Shown one piece after another: positions 32,442 to 41,566 of a stretch of DNA of 62,345 nucleotides. Within the stretch, counting starts at the first letter, position 1. Each line of letters begins with the position of its first letter. The stretch covers positions 1-62,345 of the forward strand of contig JAFQLQ010000019.1 in the NCBI GenBank assembly GCA_017414505.1, given 5' to 3'. The DNA is from Clostridia bacterium (GTDB lineage: Bacteria; Bacillota; Clostridia; UMGS1840; HGM11507). Below the pieces are notes generated by a model, which saw only the letters and a program-made list of their open reading frames with translations, searched no databases and was not told the origin of the DNA. Both the position numbers and the translations under genes were made by a program.

Positions 32442-33657
32442 AGCCTGCTATATAATCTGCCTGCTCTTTTGTAAGCTCATCAATAGTGATTCCCATTGTT
32501 TTAAGCTTTAATTTTGCAACTTCAAAATCAACCTCTTCGGGAAGAACATAAACCTTGTTTTCAAGCTTTTCGTGGTTTAAAAGCATATATTTTAAGCACT
32601 GTGCCTGAATAGAAAAGCTCATATCCATAATTTCAGCAGGATGACCGTCACCTGCGGCAAGATTAACAAGTCTGCCCTCAGCAAGAAGATTTCTTCTTTT
32701 TCCGTCTTTTCCGATGTACGCTTCAATATTATCTCTTACAACTTTTTTCTCAACGGAAATTTCATCAAGATGAGTTTTGTTTATTTCAACGTCAAAATGA
32801 CCTGCATTTGCAAGAATAACGCCATCTTTCATATTTAAAAGATGCTGTTTTGTTATAACATCCTTACAGCCTGTAACGGTGATAAACACGTCACCGATTT
32901 TTGAAGCCTCGTCCATAGACATAACCTCAAAACCATCCATAACAGCTTCAATTGCCTTAATGGGATCAACTTCACAAACAACAACACCGGCACCAAGACC
33001 TTTTGCACGCATAGCAACACCCTTACCGCACCAGCCGTAGCCTGCAACAACAGTTTTCTTACCTGCAACAATAAGGTTGGTGGTTCTGTTTATACCGTTC
33101 CATACAGACTGACCTGTACCGTAACGGTTATCAAAAAGATATTTACACTGAGCATCATTTGCGGCAATAACCGGGAATTTCAGTCCGCCGGCATTTGCTC
33201 TTGCTTTAAGACGAAGTACACCTGTTGTAGTTTCCTCAGAGCCACCATAAAGCGAATCAATAAGCTCAGGCATTTCAGAATGGATAATATGGGTTAAATC
33301 TCCGCCGTCATCAAGAATCATATGAGGCTTATGCTCCAACGACTTACGAAGGTCGGAGTAATATTCCTCCATACTAACGCCGTGCTTTGCGTAAACGGTG
33401 ATTCCCATATCACGAAGGGCTTCGCAAACGTCATCCTGAGTGGAAAGCGGATTACATCCGGTTGCAACAACTTCTGCACCGCCAGCTTTTAAAACGGTAG
33501 CAAAATAGGCGGTTTTAGCCTCTAAATGTATGCAAATAGTAATTCTTTTACCTTTAAAATACTGATTTTTAATAAAATCCTCTTTAATTATGTTAAGAAC
33601 GGGCATATTGTGGGCAACCCATTCAATTTTCTTTCTGCCTGATTCAAAAAGTGACAT
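32431..33657 (-). CDS. ahcY: S-adenosylhomocysteine hydrolase
   Basis: Splits S-adenosylhomocysteine to adenosine and homocysteine. 408 residues, the short form without the long insertion of eukaryotic enzymes. Visible features are CIHLEAKTAYFATVLKAGGA, GGDLTH, the NAD-binding GYGWCGKGVA, and GHFDVEI near the C-terminal half. The ATG at 33657 has GGGAGGA nine bases upstream; a longer frame to 33675 would include that site. It follows punA, which can process adenosine or inosine, and together they form an SAM-recycling pair. Confidence 0.92.
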   Translation of the reverse strand: MSLFESGRKKIEWVAHNMPVLNIIKEDFIKNQYFKGKRITICIHLEAKTAYFATVLKAGGAEVVATGCNPLSTQDDVCEALRDMGITVYAKHGVSMEEYYSDLRKSLEHKPHMILDDGGDLTHIIHSEMPELIDSLYGGSEETTTGVLRLKARANAGGLKFPVIAANDAQCKYLFDNRYGTGQSVWNGINRTTNLIVAGKKTVVAGYGWCGKGVAMRAKGLGAGVVVCEVDPIKAIEAVMDGFEVMSMDEASKIGDVFITVTGCKDVITKQHLLNMKDGVILANAGHFDVEINKTHLDEISVEKKVVRDNIEAYIGKDGKRRNLLAEGRLVNLAAGDGHPAEIMDMSFSIQAQCLKYMLLNHEKLENKVYVLPEEVDFEVAKLKLKTMGITIDELTKEQADYIAGYED

Positions 33658-33687
33658 AACAAAACATCCTCCCAAACAAAATCAGCA

Positions 33688-33711
33688 TAGCCTGACATAA
33701 AAGTCAGGCTA
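33688..33711. repeat. Inverted repeat TAGCCTGAC / GTCAGGCTA (copy a)
   Basis: Nine-base perfect arms at 33688-33696 and 33703-33711 with a 6-base loop. The punA stop codon lies inside. The same arm sequence recurs at 40835-40881. T residues follow only on the plus strand, away from the direction of transcription, so it is not a normal terminator for punA. Confidence 0.75.
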
Positions 33712-34516
33712 TTTTTTCAACAATAGCCGAAAGCAGTTTAACTGCATTATCGGAAGCGGCATTTCCCGCCGCAATAACCTCCTCGTGAGAAAGAGGCTTA
33801 TCAAGAATACCTGCCGCCATATTGCAAACACAGGAAATTCCAAGAACCTTAAGTCCTGCGTGAACAGCAGTAATACATTCGGGAACGGTAGACATTCCCA
33901 CCATATCAGCACCCATAACACGAAGAGCGCGTATTTCTGCCGGAGTTTCAAAGCTTGGCCCCGACATAAAAGCGTAAACGCCCCTTTTAAGCGGAATTTC
34001 AAGCTTCATTGCCTCATTTTTGGCAATGGCAGAAAGGGATAAATCGTAAGCATAAGTCATATCGGGGAATCTGGGCCCGATTTCATCGTAGTTTTCCCCT
34101 CTTAACGGACTTTCATCAAAAAATTTAATGTGGTCAGTTATAACAGCAAGATCGCCTGCTTCAAAGCTTTCGTTTATGCCGCCGGAAGCATTGGTTAAAA
34201 TAAGAGTTTCAACGCCTGCAGCCGCAATAACCCTTATGGGGAAAGCTATTTCCTGCATAGAATATCCTTCATAATAGTGGAATCTTCCGCAAAAAGCCAT
34301 AACTTTAACACCGTTAAGCTTGCCAACTACAAGCTCGCCCTTGTGCCCGGGAACGGTGGATATGGGGAATCCGTCAATTTCGTCATAGTGAAGGGATTTT
34401 ACATCGGTAAAGCTTTCGGTTACCTTGTTGAAGCCCGAACCTAAAATTACCGCAACCGACGGAATTTCGCCAAATTCGTTTATTAAAAATTGTGCTGTTT
34501 TTTTAATTTTATTCAT
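33704..34516 (-). CDS. punA: Purine nucleoside phosphorylase
   Basis: Cleaves purine nucleosides with phosphate. 270 residues, the trimeric PNP type. VAVILGSGFNK binds phosphate, and GRFHYYEGYSMQEI, LTNASGGIN and GVYAFMSGPSFETPAEIR are family signatures. VCNMAAGI and a normal C terminus follow. GGAGTAG precedes the ATG. It overlaps the purL stop by 8 bases and is followed by ahcY. A small inverted repeat surrounds its stop codon. Confidence 0.94.
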   Translation of the reverse strand: MNKIKKTAQFLINEFGEIPSVAVILGSGFNKVTESFTDVKSLHYDEIDGFPISTVPGHKGELVVGKLNGVKVMAFCGRFHYYEGYSMQEIAFPIRVIAAAGVETLILTNASGGINESFEAGDLAVITDHIKFFDESPLRGENYDEIGPRFPDMTYAYDLSLSAIAKNEAMKLEIPLKRGVYAFMSGPSFETPAEIRALRVMGADMVGMSTVPECITAVHAGLKVLGISCVCNMAAGILDKPLSHEEVIAAGNAASDNAVKLLSAIVEKIA

Positions 34517-37500
34517 AGTATTCTACTCCGGATTTGAATATCTGCATATCAAAATCACCGTAAATATTTTTGTAAAGTGATTTTCCGATACGTTCGGAAT
34601 GTCCCATTTTACCAAGGATTCTTCCGTCCTTACTTGTAATACCTTCAATTGCACAAACAGAACCGTTGGGGTTAAATTCTTTATCGTAGGTAGGATTACC
34701 GTTCATATCAACATAAGTTGTGGCAACCTGACCATTTTTAATAAGCTCTTTTACAAGCTCATCACTGCCAACGAATCTTCCTTCACCGTGAGATACGGGA
34801 ACATTATATACATCGTTTGGCTTAACGTTTTTAAACCAGGGAGAAAGATTGGACATAACCTTAATCTTAACCATAGTTGAAACGTGGCGTCCGATTGTAT
34901 TATATGTAAGAGTCGGGCAGGATTCATCGGTTTTTATAATTTCGCCGTAAGGAACAAGACCAAGCTTGATCAACGCCTGGAAACCGTTACAGATACCAAG
35001 CATCAGACCGTCTCTCTTGTAAAGCATTTCCATAACTGCTTCTTTGATTTTGGGATTTCTGAATGCAGTTGCAATAAATTTACCGGAACCGTCAGGCTCG
35101 TCACCACCGGAGAAACCACCGGGAATCATAATCATCTGAGCGGATTTAATGGAGCTTTCCAGCTTATCAATGGATTCTAAAACACCGCCGCCGGTAATAT
35201 TTTTAAATACAATAACTTCCGGTTCTGCACCTGCAAGCTCAAACTGACGGGCAGAATCGTATTCACAGTTTGTACCGGGGAATACGGGAATTACAACCTT
35301 CGGTTTAGCAATTCTTCCGTTTGGAGCAATTGTTATACCTTTATCGTAAATCGGAATGTCAATTTCCTCGTTTTTGTATTCCTTGCTTTCGGGGTACACC
35401 TTGTTAAGAGGAGCTTTGAAAGCTTCAACAAGAGCATCAATAGCAATAGTTTCACCGTTTATGGTAATTTTACCGCTGTCGTTGGTTTCAGCAACGGTAA
35501 CAGTACCTTTTAAGTTAAAGTCTTTATCAACTTCAAGAATAAAGTCGCCGTAATAAGCATTAAACAGGTTATCGGTTTTAACAATGTTAAGACCAATCTT
35601 GTTACCGAAGCTCATTTTAAGGATAGCTTCAGCAATACCGCCCATAGAAACAGCATAAGCTGAATGAACCTTTTTGTTTCCGATAAGCTCATAAATTTTA
35701 ACACAGATTTTCTCAAATTCTTTAAGATCGGGCATATTGTTTTCGTCTTTTGGAACGGAAACCCAGATTAATTTGGAATCTGTTTTCTTAATTTCATTGG
35801 AAATAATTTTTTCTGCATTTGCAGGAGCAATTGCAAAGGATACTAGGGTAGGAACAACGTCAATATCGTTAAAGCTTCCGCTCATAGAGTCCTTACCGCC
35901 GATCGCCGCAATCTGCAGTTCTTTCTGAACCTTAAACGCACCAAGAAGTGCCGCCAGAGGCTCACCCCAACGCTTGGGATCTTCGCCAAGACGTTTGAAG
36001 TATTCCTGGAAGGTTAAGTAAATTTCATCTATATCTCCGCCTGCCGCAACAACCTTTGCAATTGAATGAACAACTGCATAAGCCGCACTGTGGAAGGGAC
36101 TTTTTGCCGCCATTTTCGGATCGTAACCGTATGCCATAACGGTTGCCATATCAGTTTCACTGCTTCCAACGGGAATTTTAGCCGCCATAACCTCAGCAGG
36201 AGTAAGCTCGTATTTTCCGCCGAAAGGCATAAGAACAGTAGCCGCACCGATGGTGGAGTCGAATCTTTCAATAAGACCTTTCTGAGAGCAAACATTTAAG
36301 TTGGAAAGCAGATTTTTGAATTTAGCTTCAAAGCTTTCGCCCTCGGGCTTAATGCTTTCAAACATATCAACAACAGTAAGCTTTTCAATTTTAACATCAG
36401 TTTCTTTGGAAGCACCATTCGAATTTAAAAATTCTCTGCTGATATCAACAATAAGGTCACCATTCCAGTACATTTTAAGTCTGGGATTTCTGGTAACAAC
36501 AGCAACAACAGTAGCTTCAATATTTTCTTCAGCCGCTTCCGCAATGAATTTATCAACATCCTTTGATGCAACAACAACAGCCATTCTCTCCTGAGATTCG
36601 CTTATTGCAAGCTCTGTTCCATCAAGACCTGCGTATTTTTTCGGAACTTTATCAAGATTGATTTCAAGTCCGTCTGCAAGTTCGCCAATAGCAACGGAAA
36701 CACCGCCTGCACCAAAGTCGTTACAACGTTTAATAAGGTTTGCAACTTCTTTTTTTCTGAACAGTCTCTGAAGCTTTCTTTCTTCGGGCGGATTACCCTT
36801 CTGAACTTCAGCACCGCAGGTTTCAAGAGATTCCATAGTATGAGCTTTTGATGAACCTGTAGCACCGCCACAACCGTCACGACCGGTTCTTCCGCCAAGA
36901 AGAATTACAATATCTCCGGGTTCAGGAACTTCTCTTATAACATTTTCTTTTCTTGCCGCCGCAACAACAGCACCAATTTCCATTCTTTTTGCAACGTAAG
37001 ATTCATCGTAAATTTCTCTTACCAATCCGGTTGCAAGACCTATCTGATTACCGTATGAGCTGTATCCCGAAGCCGCAACAGTACTGATTTTTCTCTGAGG
37101 TAATTTACCGGGAAGTGTTTCTTCAAGAGTTTTTCTCGGATCACCGCTTCCGGTTACACGCATTGCCTGATAAACATAGCTTCTTCCTGAAAGCGGATCA
37201 CGTATAGCACCGCCAAGGCAGGTAGCCGCACCGCCGAAAGGCTCAATTTCTGTGGGATGATTATGTGTTTCGTTTTTGAACATAATCAGCCATTTTTCTT
37301 TATTTCCGTCAACAACAGCCTCAACCTCTATTGAGCAGGCGTTGATTTCTTCGGATTCGTCAAGATTGTCAAGAACACCTTTTTTTCTAAGCTCCTTAAC
37401 TGCCGCAGTAGCTAAATCCATAAGGCAGATATCCTTGGGAGTTTTATTTGCATAAATAAAATCTCTGGATTTAAGGTAGCTTTTATAGGTATCTTCAATT

Positions 37501-38234
37501 ATTTTTTCGTCAATTGAAACATTTTTAAGCTTGGTTGAAAATGTGGTATGACGGCAATGGTCAGACCAGTAAGTATCAATCATTTTAAGCTCTGTAACAG
37601 TAGGATCTCTCTTTTCGGTATTTTTAAAATACGCCTGACAGAAAGTGATATCTGCAAGGTCGAAAGCAAATCCGTTTTCCTTAAGAAAAGCTTCAAGCTC
37701 CTGCTTATTCATATTTATAAAGCCTTCAGCAACAGCAACCTTTTCAGGAACCTTGTATTCGGTATCCAGAGTTTCGGGCTTTTCAAGAGAAGCAAGTCTT
37801 GCTTCAACGGGGTTGATAACGTAATCAATAACCTTTTTAAGGTCGTTATCGGAAATATCGTTATCAATTGCATAAACCTTTGCAACCTTAACCTGAGGCT
37901 TATCCTCCCCTGTTAAAATCTGAATACACTGAGCCGCAGAATCTGCTCTCTGGTCAAACTGACCGGGAAGAAATTCCACCGCAAAAACGGTGTAATTATC
38001 AAGCTCTGCAATTTCCTCATGCAGCTTATCTACCTGAGGCTCGGATAAAATTGTATATTTTGCATTCTGATACACTTCATCGGAAATTCCCGAAATATCG
38101 TATCTTACAAGAATTTTAAGTTCTTTAATATCAAGGCATAAATTTTCATTTATGTCCTTTAAGGCAGCTTTTGCTTCTACATCAAATCCCGGTTTTTTTT
38201 CGGAATAAACTCTGTAAATCTTATTGTTTTCCAT
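34509..38234 (-). CDS. purL: Phosphoribosylformylglycinamidine synthase, single chain
   Basis: Catalyses the fourth step of de novo purine synthesis, turning FGAR to FGAM with glutamine and ATP. 1,241 residues, combining synthetase and glutaminase in one chain, as in the clostridial type. The synthetase parts include YWSDHCRHTTFST, NETHNHPTEIEPFGGA and DFGAGGVSVA. The C-terminal glutaminase has the Cys in GICNGFQAL and the His-Glu-type segments VSHGEGRF and MGHSERIG. GAGGGG precedes the ATG. Unusually, it is in the recJ operon and not with other pur genes in this window. Confidence 0.96.
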   Translation of the reverse strand: MENNKIYRVYSEKKPGFDVEAKAALKDINENLCLDIKELKILVRYDISGISDEVYQNAKYTILSEPQVDKLHEEIAELDNYTVFAVEFLPGQFDQRADSAAQCIQILTGEDKPQVKVAKVYAIDNDISDNDLKKVIDYVINPVEARLASLEKPETLDTEYKVPEKVAVAEGFINMNKQELEAFLKENGFAFDLADITFCQAYFKNTEKRDPTVTELKMIDTYWSDHCRHTTFSTKLKNVSIDEKIIEDTYKSYLKSRDFIYANKTPKDICLMDLATAAVKELRKKGVLDNLDESEEINACSIEVEAVVDGNKEKWLIMFKNETHNHPTEIEPFGGAATCLGGAIRDPLSGRSYVYQAMRVTGSGDPRKTLEETLPGKLPQRKISTVAASGYSSYGNQIGLATGLVREIYDESYVAKRMEIGAVVAAARKENVIREVPEPGDIVILLGGRTGRDGCGGATGSSKAHTMESLETCGAEVQKGNPPEERKLQRLFRKKEVANLIKRCNDFGAGGVSVAIGELADGLEINLDKVPKKYAGLDGTELAISESQERMAVVVASKDVDKFIAEAAEENIEATVVAVVTRNPRLKMYWNGDLIVDISREFLNSNGASKETDVKIEKLTVVDMFESIKPEGESFEAKFKNLLSNLNVCSQKGLIERFDSTIGAATVLMPFGGKYELTPAEVMAAKIPVGSSETDMATVMAYGYDPKMAAKSPFHSAAYAVVHSIAKVVAAGGDIDEIYLTFQEYFKRLGEDPKRWGEPLAALLGAFKVQKELQIAAIGGKDSMSGSFNDIDVVPTLVSFAIAPANAEKIISNEIKKTDSKLIWVSVPKDENNMPDLKEFEKICVKIYELIGNKKVHSAYAVSMGGIAEAILKMSFGNKIGLNIVKTDNLFNAYYGDFILEVDKDFNLKGTVTVAETNDSGKITINGETIAIDALVEAFKAPLNKVYPESKEYKNEEIDIPIYDKGITIAPNGRIAKPKVVIPVFPGTNCEYDSARQFELAGAEPEVIVFKNITGGGVLESIDKLESSIKSAQMIMIPGGFSGGDEPDGSGKFIATAFRNPKIKEAVMEMLYKRDGLMLGICNGFQALIKLGLVPYGEIIKTDESCPTLTYNTIGRHVSTMVKIKVMSNLSPWFKNVKPNDVYNVPVSHGEGRFVGSDELVKELIKNGQVATTYVDMNGNPTYDKEFNPNGSVCAIEGITSKDGRILGKMGHSERIGKSLYKNIYGDFDMQIFKSGVEYYE

Positions 38235-38263
38235 AATGCACCCCTCATATTTTCTCTAATTTT

Positions 38264-39004
38264 TTAACAGTTTTCAAGTGCCTCTTCAACCTCTTTGGAA
38301 GTTACGGTTGAAAGACGGTTAAACGGACATTCAAGCGCTTTTTTAAACATTTTTACAGCTTCATCTTTTCTGCCTTTTTCCTTAAGCACAAGACCGTAAT
38401 TATAGTAAGCTTCGGGAAATTTAGGCTCTTTTTCCATAAGCTTAACGTAAATTTCCTCAGCTTTATCGTATTCCTTACCAAGATAATAGCACTGGCCCAG
38501 ATTATCCATAATAACCTCTTTATCGCCGTTGTAATCATAAGCTTCAAGGTTAAATTTAAGGGCAGTTTCATAATCATCCGATACATTTATAAGGTAACCC
38601 AAAGAGCAGTAAATATTAGTGTTTTTATAATTTTCGTAAACCTCCATAAGGGTTTCCTTTGCTTCGGGAATATCTCCCTCAACAAGTAAAACAAGTGCAT
38701 AAATAGCCTTTGCCTCATATCTGAAATTCTGCTTGATATTTCTGTCCGAAATAATCATCATAAGCTGTTTTTTAGCAGTTTTGATATCGCCGTATTTAAG
38801 CTCGTTAAAGGCATATGAAATTTTTACCATAGGCGAAACAGAATTAAATTTCGCACCTTTTCTGAAATAAATCAATGCTTCAGAATAATTTTTTTCGTCC
38901 ATTTTTTTAGAAGCCTTGTTTATGTATAAAATATAAGGCATTCTTTTCCATAAAAAGTAAATAAGTAACCCTGCTGTTACAACGGCAAATAATAATTTCC
39001 ACAT
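38264..39004 (-). CDS. TPR-repeat membrane-anchored protein
   Basis: Protein of 246 residues. A single N-terminal helix (~3-20, MWKLLFAVVTAGLLIYFLW) anchors it, and four to five tetratricopeptide repeats follow (for example NYSEALIYFRKGAKFNSVSP, CYYLGKEYDKAEEIYVKLME, NYGLVLKEKGRKDEAVKMFK). It would act as a protein-protein scaffold; the partners are unknown. The ATG at 39004 is chosen because AAGGAGA lies 8 bases upstream; the longer frame to 39058 would run back into recJ. The gap to purL is 29 bases. Confidence 0.82.
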   Translation of the reverse strand: MWKLLFAVVTAGLLIYFLWKRMPYILYINKASKKMDEKNYSEALIYFRKGAKFNSVSPMVKISYAFNELKYGDIKTAKKQLMMIISDRNIKQNFRYEAKAIYALVLLVEGDIPEAKETLMEVYENYKNTNIYCSLGYLINVSDDYETALKFNLEAYDYNGDKEVIMDNLGQCYYLGKEYDKAEEIYVKLMEKEPKFPEAYYNYGLVLKEKGRKDEAVKMFKKALECPFNRLSTVTSKEVEEALENC

Positions 39005-39015
39005 AATAATTCTCC

Positions 39016-40713
39016 TTACGACAATCTTATATCTCTTATTCTCACACCGAAATAACATTCGCCCCTGTAATCGTTGATGTATAAGTTGCAGGCAAGAGAA
39101 ACAGTATCTCCAACCCTTAAGCTTTCAACATAGTGCCCCATTGAAAAGCCTATACAGTCAACGGATTTTTTCTTTTTGCATACAATCAGTTTAAGATGCT
39201 TTCCATCCTTAAGTGCCGCAATTTTAGCAATTTTAGCATTTTTTATTATGAATGTAGGCTGAGGATTTCCCATTCCGTAAGGCTCTAAAAGATTAAGCTC
39301 CTTAACGAAAGGAATAGTCATCTGATCCTCGGCAATTTCCGCATCTATGGAAATTGTTTTTGTTAAAATTTCGTTTGTTATAATTTTGGATGTGCTTGCA
39401 AGCATTTTTTCCTTAAATTCGGGAATTTTATCCACATCAATGGAAATACCTGCCGCAAGCTCGTGTCCGCCGAATTTAATTAATGTATCCTTATTTTCGG
39501 TTAAAAGCTCGTATATATTAACCCCTTTTATACTTCTGCAAGAGCCTTTACCAATGCCGTCTTCAAGAGAAATAAGAATACACGGACGGTAAAATTCCTC
39601 AGTTATTCTCGAAGCAACAATTCCTATAACTCCGTTGTGCCAGCCTTCTTTTGCAAGAATAATTATATTCTTGTTCTCCAGCTTTTCATCACGAACCATC
39701 TGTTTTGCTTCTTCTAAAATCTGTTGCTCAACAGACTGACGGATATTATTTTCTTCGTTAAGTTCTTTTGCGATTTCAACTATTTTCTGCTTATCTGTTC
39801 CTGCGAACAGCTCAACTGCAACATTTGCATTTCCCATTCTGCCTGCCGCATTTATACGCGGTGCAATCTGAAAACCAAGTGTGCCTGCGTTAACCTCAGC
39901 GCTTGTAAGATTAGCAACATCAAGCAGTGATTTTAATCCGAAGTTTTTATCATTACGCATATATTTTATGCCGTAAGCCACAAGAATACGGTTTTCATCA
40001 AGAAGCGGAACTATATCCGCAACTGTTCCCAGCGCAACAATTTCAGAATATTTTTCAAGAAGATATTCGTTATCTTTATTGCCCGCAAGAGCCTGAATAA
40101 GCTTAAAAGCAACACCTACACCGGCAAGCTCACGGTACGGATATTCGGAATCTTCTCTTTTAGGATTAACAACAGCAACACATTCGGGAAGCTCGTTCTG
40201 ACATTCGTGATGGTCTGTAATAATCATTTCCACACCACGTTTTGTAATTTCTTTAGCTTCTTCCGATGCGGTAATTCCGCAGTCAACAGTAACAATAAGC
40301 GTTACCCCGTCATCCGCAAGAGCGTTAAGAGCATCCATATTAAGACCGTAGCCTTCTTTAAGTCTGTCCGGAATGTAGTAGCACACGTCAGCCTTAAGCT
40401 CGTCACGAAGATACAAAAGCAAAACCGAAACACCGGTTATTCCGTCTACGTCGTAGTCGCCGAAAACTGCAATTTTTTCTTTATTCTCAACAGCCTTTTT
40501 AATTCTTGCAACCGCCTTATCCATATCCGGAAGAAGGAATGGATCGTGCAGATAACTAATATCGTGTTCTAAAAAGTTTTTTATTTTATCCTCCGTGTTA
40601 ATACCTCTGTTTATAAGAAGATTAAGCACTACAGGATTTAAGTTTGTTGTTTTATTAAGGGATTCTATAAGTTCAGAATTATTGCCCTTTGTTTGCCATT
40701 TCTTTTTTACCAT
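39016..40713 (-). CDS. recJ: Single-strand DNA exonuclease RecJ
   Basis: 5'-3' single-strand DNA exonuclease of recombination and repair; 565 residues. DHH-family metal motifs are present: D86, D88 and D90 in GDYDVDG, the VDCGITA segment and the TDHHE motif. The DHHA1 region has GSCRSIKGVNIYELL and FGGHELAAGISI. The C terminus is an OB-type domain ending VRIRDIRLS. AGGGGAA precedes the ATG. It is the first gene of a ten-gene operon running to vanZ. Confidence 0.95.
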   Translation of the reverse strand: MVKKKWQTKGNNSELIESLNKTTNLNPVVLNLLINRGINTEDKIKNFLEHDISYLHDPFLLPDMDKAVARIKKAVENKEKIAVFGDYDVDGITGVSVLLLYLRDELKADVCYYIPDRLKEGYGLNMDALNALADDGVTLIVTVDCGITASEEAKEITKRGVEMIITDHHECQNELPECVAVVNPKREDSEYPYRELAGVGVAFKLIQALAGNKDNEYLLEKYSEIVALGTVADIVPLLDENRILVAYGIKYMRNDKNFGLKSLLDVANLTSAEVNAGTLGFQIAPRINAAGRMGNANVAVELFAGTDKQKIVEIAKELNEENNIRQSVEQQILEEAKQMVRDEKLENKNIIILAKEGWHNGVIGIVASRITEEFYRPCILISLEDGIGKGSCRSIKGVNIYELLTENKDTLIKFGGHELAAGISIDVDKIPEFKEKMLASTSKIITNEILTKTISIDAEIAEDQMTIPFVKELNLLEPYGMGNPQPTFIIKNAKIAKIAALKDGKHLKLIVCKKKKSVDCIGFSMGHYVESLRVGDTVSLACNLYINDYRGECYFGVRIRDIRLS

Positions 40714-40749
40714 AATATTCCCCTATGTTTCTTTTTTATATTACCCTTT

Positions 40750-40778
40750 ATTTTAACACAAAAAATATCATTTTACAA
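40750..40778 (-). promoter_or_regulatory. Promoter of the recJ operon
   Basis: On the minus strand TTGTAA (40773-40778), 17 bases, TAAAAT (40750-40755). It lies about 40 bases upstream of the recJ ATG and just after the terminator of the murA operon. Confidence 0.65.
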
Positions 40779-40809
40779 GAGATAATTTTGATTTTATACA
40801 TATATAATC

Positions 40810-40836
40810 AAAAAACTGCAGAAAAATCTGCAGTTT
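40810..40836 (-). terminator. Terminator of the murA-PHP operon
   Basis: Perfect 9-base stem (40813-40821 with 40828-40836) with a 6-base loop, followed on the minus strand by six T residues (complement of 40810-40815). It lies just past the larger inverted repeat after the PHP gene. Confidence 0.85.
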
Positions 40837-40881
40837 AGCCTGACAGTAGTTATCCAAACCTGATTTTTACCGTCAGGCTAA
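40835..40881. repeat. Inverted repeat TTAGCCTGAC / GTCAGGCTAA (copy b)
   Basis: Ten-base perfect arms (40835-40844 and 40872-40881) with a 27-base loop. The arm matches the repeat at 33688-33711. It begins right after the PHP stop codon and touches the terminator hairpin by two bases, so the two structures compete slightly. Confidence 0.75.
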
Positions 40882-40882
40882 G

Positions 40883-41551
40883 TTAATAATTTTTTACAAG
40901 TTCCGGATTTTTCTTAAGAATTTCAACTAATTTTTTCGTATCAGTAATTCTTTCATCCGAAATTATTCCGCCTCTCGGAATCTGCCTTACCTCGTGCATA
41001 TCCGAACCGGAGCATTTTAAAAGATTGTATTTTTCTGCCCAAATTTCAGCAAGATTGTTTCGGCTGTCATGGGCAAAATGACCGTTAAAAACCTCGACTC
41101 CGTCTAAAAATTTCGGATTGATAACCGTCATTGAATTTCTGAAAGGATGAGCCTGAAAAATCAGAATCCCCTTTTCTCTTGCAAGCTCAGAAAAACTCTG
41201 CGGATTCATATCCAAAATATCCTCATATTCATAAAGAAAATCCTCGGTTATCCCGAAAACAAGATAGTCGTTAAGATTTTCGTTAAAGCGAAGCTCCATT
41301 CCAAGCAGAATATCAAGCTCGCTGCCTGCAGCTTCTTTTGCGGCTCTGTAGCCGGTTAAAAAATAATCAACCGCCGCAGAATACCCCTCAGAATCAAGAA
41401 TCTTTGCTAACGAATATCTGCAAAAATGGTCTGTAATAACAATCCCGGAATATTTTGCAGCTTTATACTTTTCAACAATTTCCTTAGCGGTAAGCTGACC
41501 GCAAGGACTCACTTCGCTTGTGTGACAGTGAGTTTCATAAATATACCTCAT
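40883..41551 (-). CDS. PHP-domain metal-dependent phosphoesterase
   Basis: Protein of 222 residues of the PHP superfamily. The metal site begins at H8 and H10 in ETHCHTSEVSPC; ITDHF, ELRF and QAHPFRN give further ligands, and SGSDMHEV closes the site. The family includes histidinol-phosphate phosphatases and nucleoside-diphosphate-like hydrolases; the substrate here is not known. GGAGG precedes the ATG. It is the last gene of the murA operon, 15 bases after the MATE gene. Confidence 0.85.
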   Translation of the reverse strand: MRYIYETHCHTSEVSPCGQLTAKEIVEKYKAAKYSGIVITDHFCRYSLAKILDSEGYSAAVDYFLTGYRAAKEAAGSELDILLGMELRFNENLNDYLVFGITEDFLYEYEDILDMNPQSFSELAREKGILIFQAHPFRNSMTVINPKFLDGVEVFNGHFAHDSRNNLAEIWAEKYNLLKCSGSDMHEVRQIPRGGIISDERITDTKKLVEILKKNPELVKNY

Positions 41552-41566
41552 TTTAATGCCTCCGTT

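Noticed and set aside
33703..33717. Hairpin plus six T residues after position 33711 as a terminator
   Set aside because: The T run is on the plus strand, but no plus-strand gene lies upstream. In the direction of punA the hairpin has no T run.
38235..38263. Possible purine riboswitch before purL
   Set aside because: Only 29 bases separate purL from the upstream gene, too few for a riboswitch.
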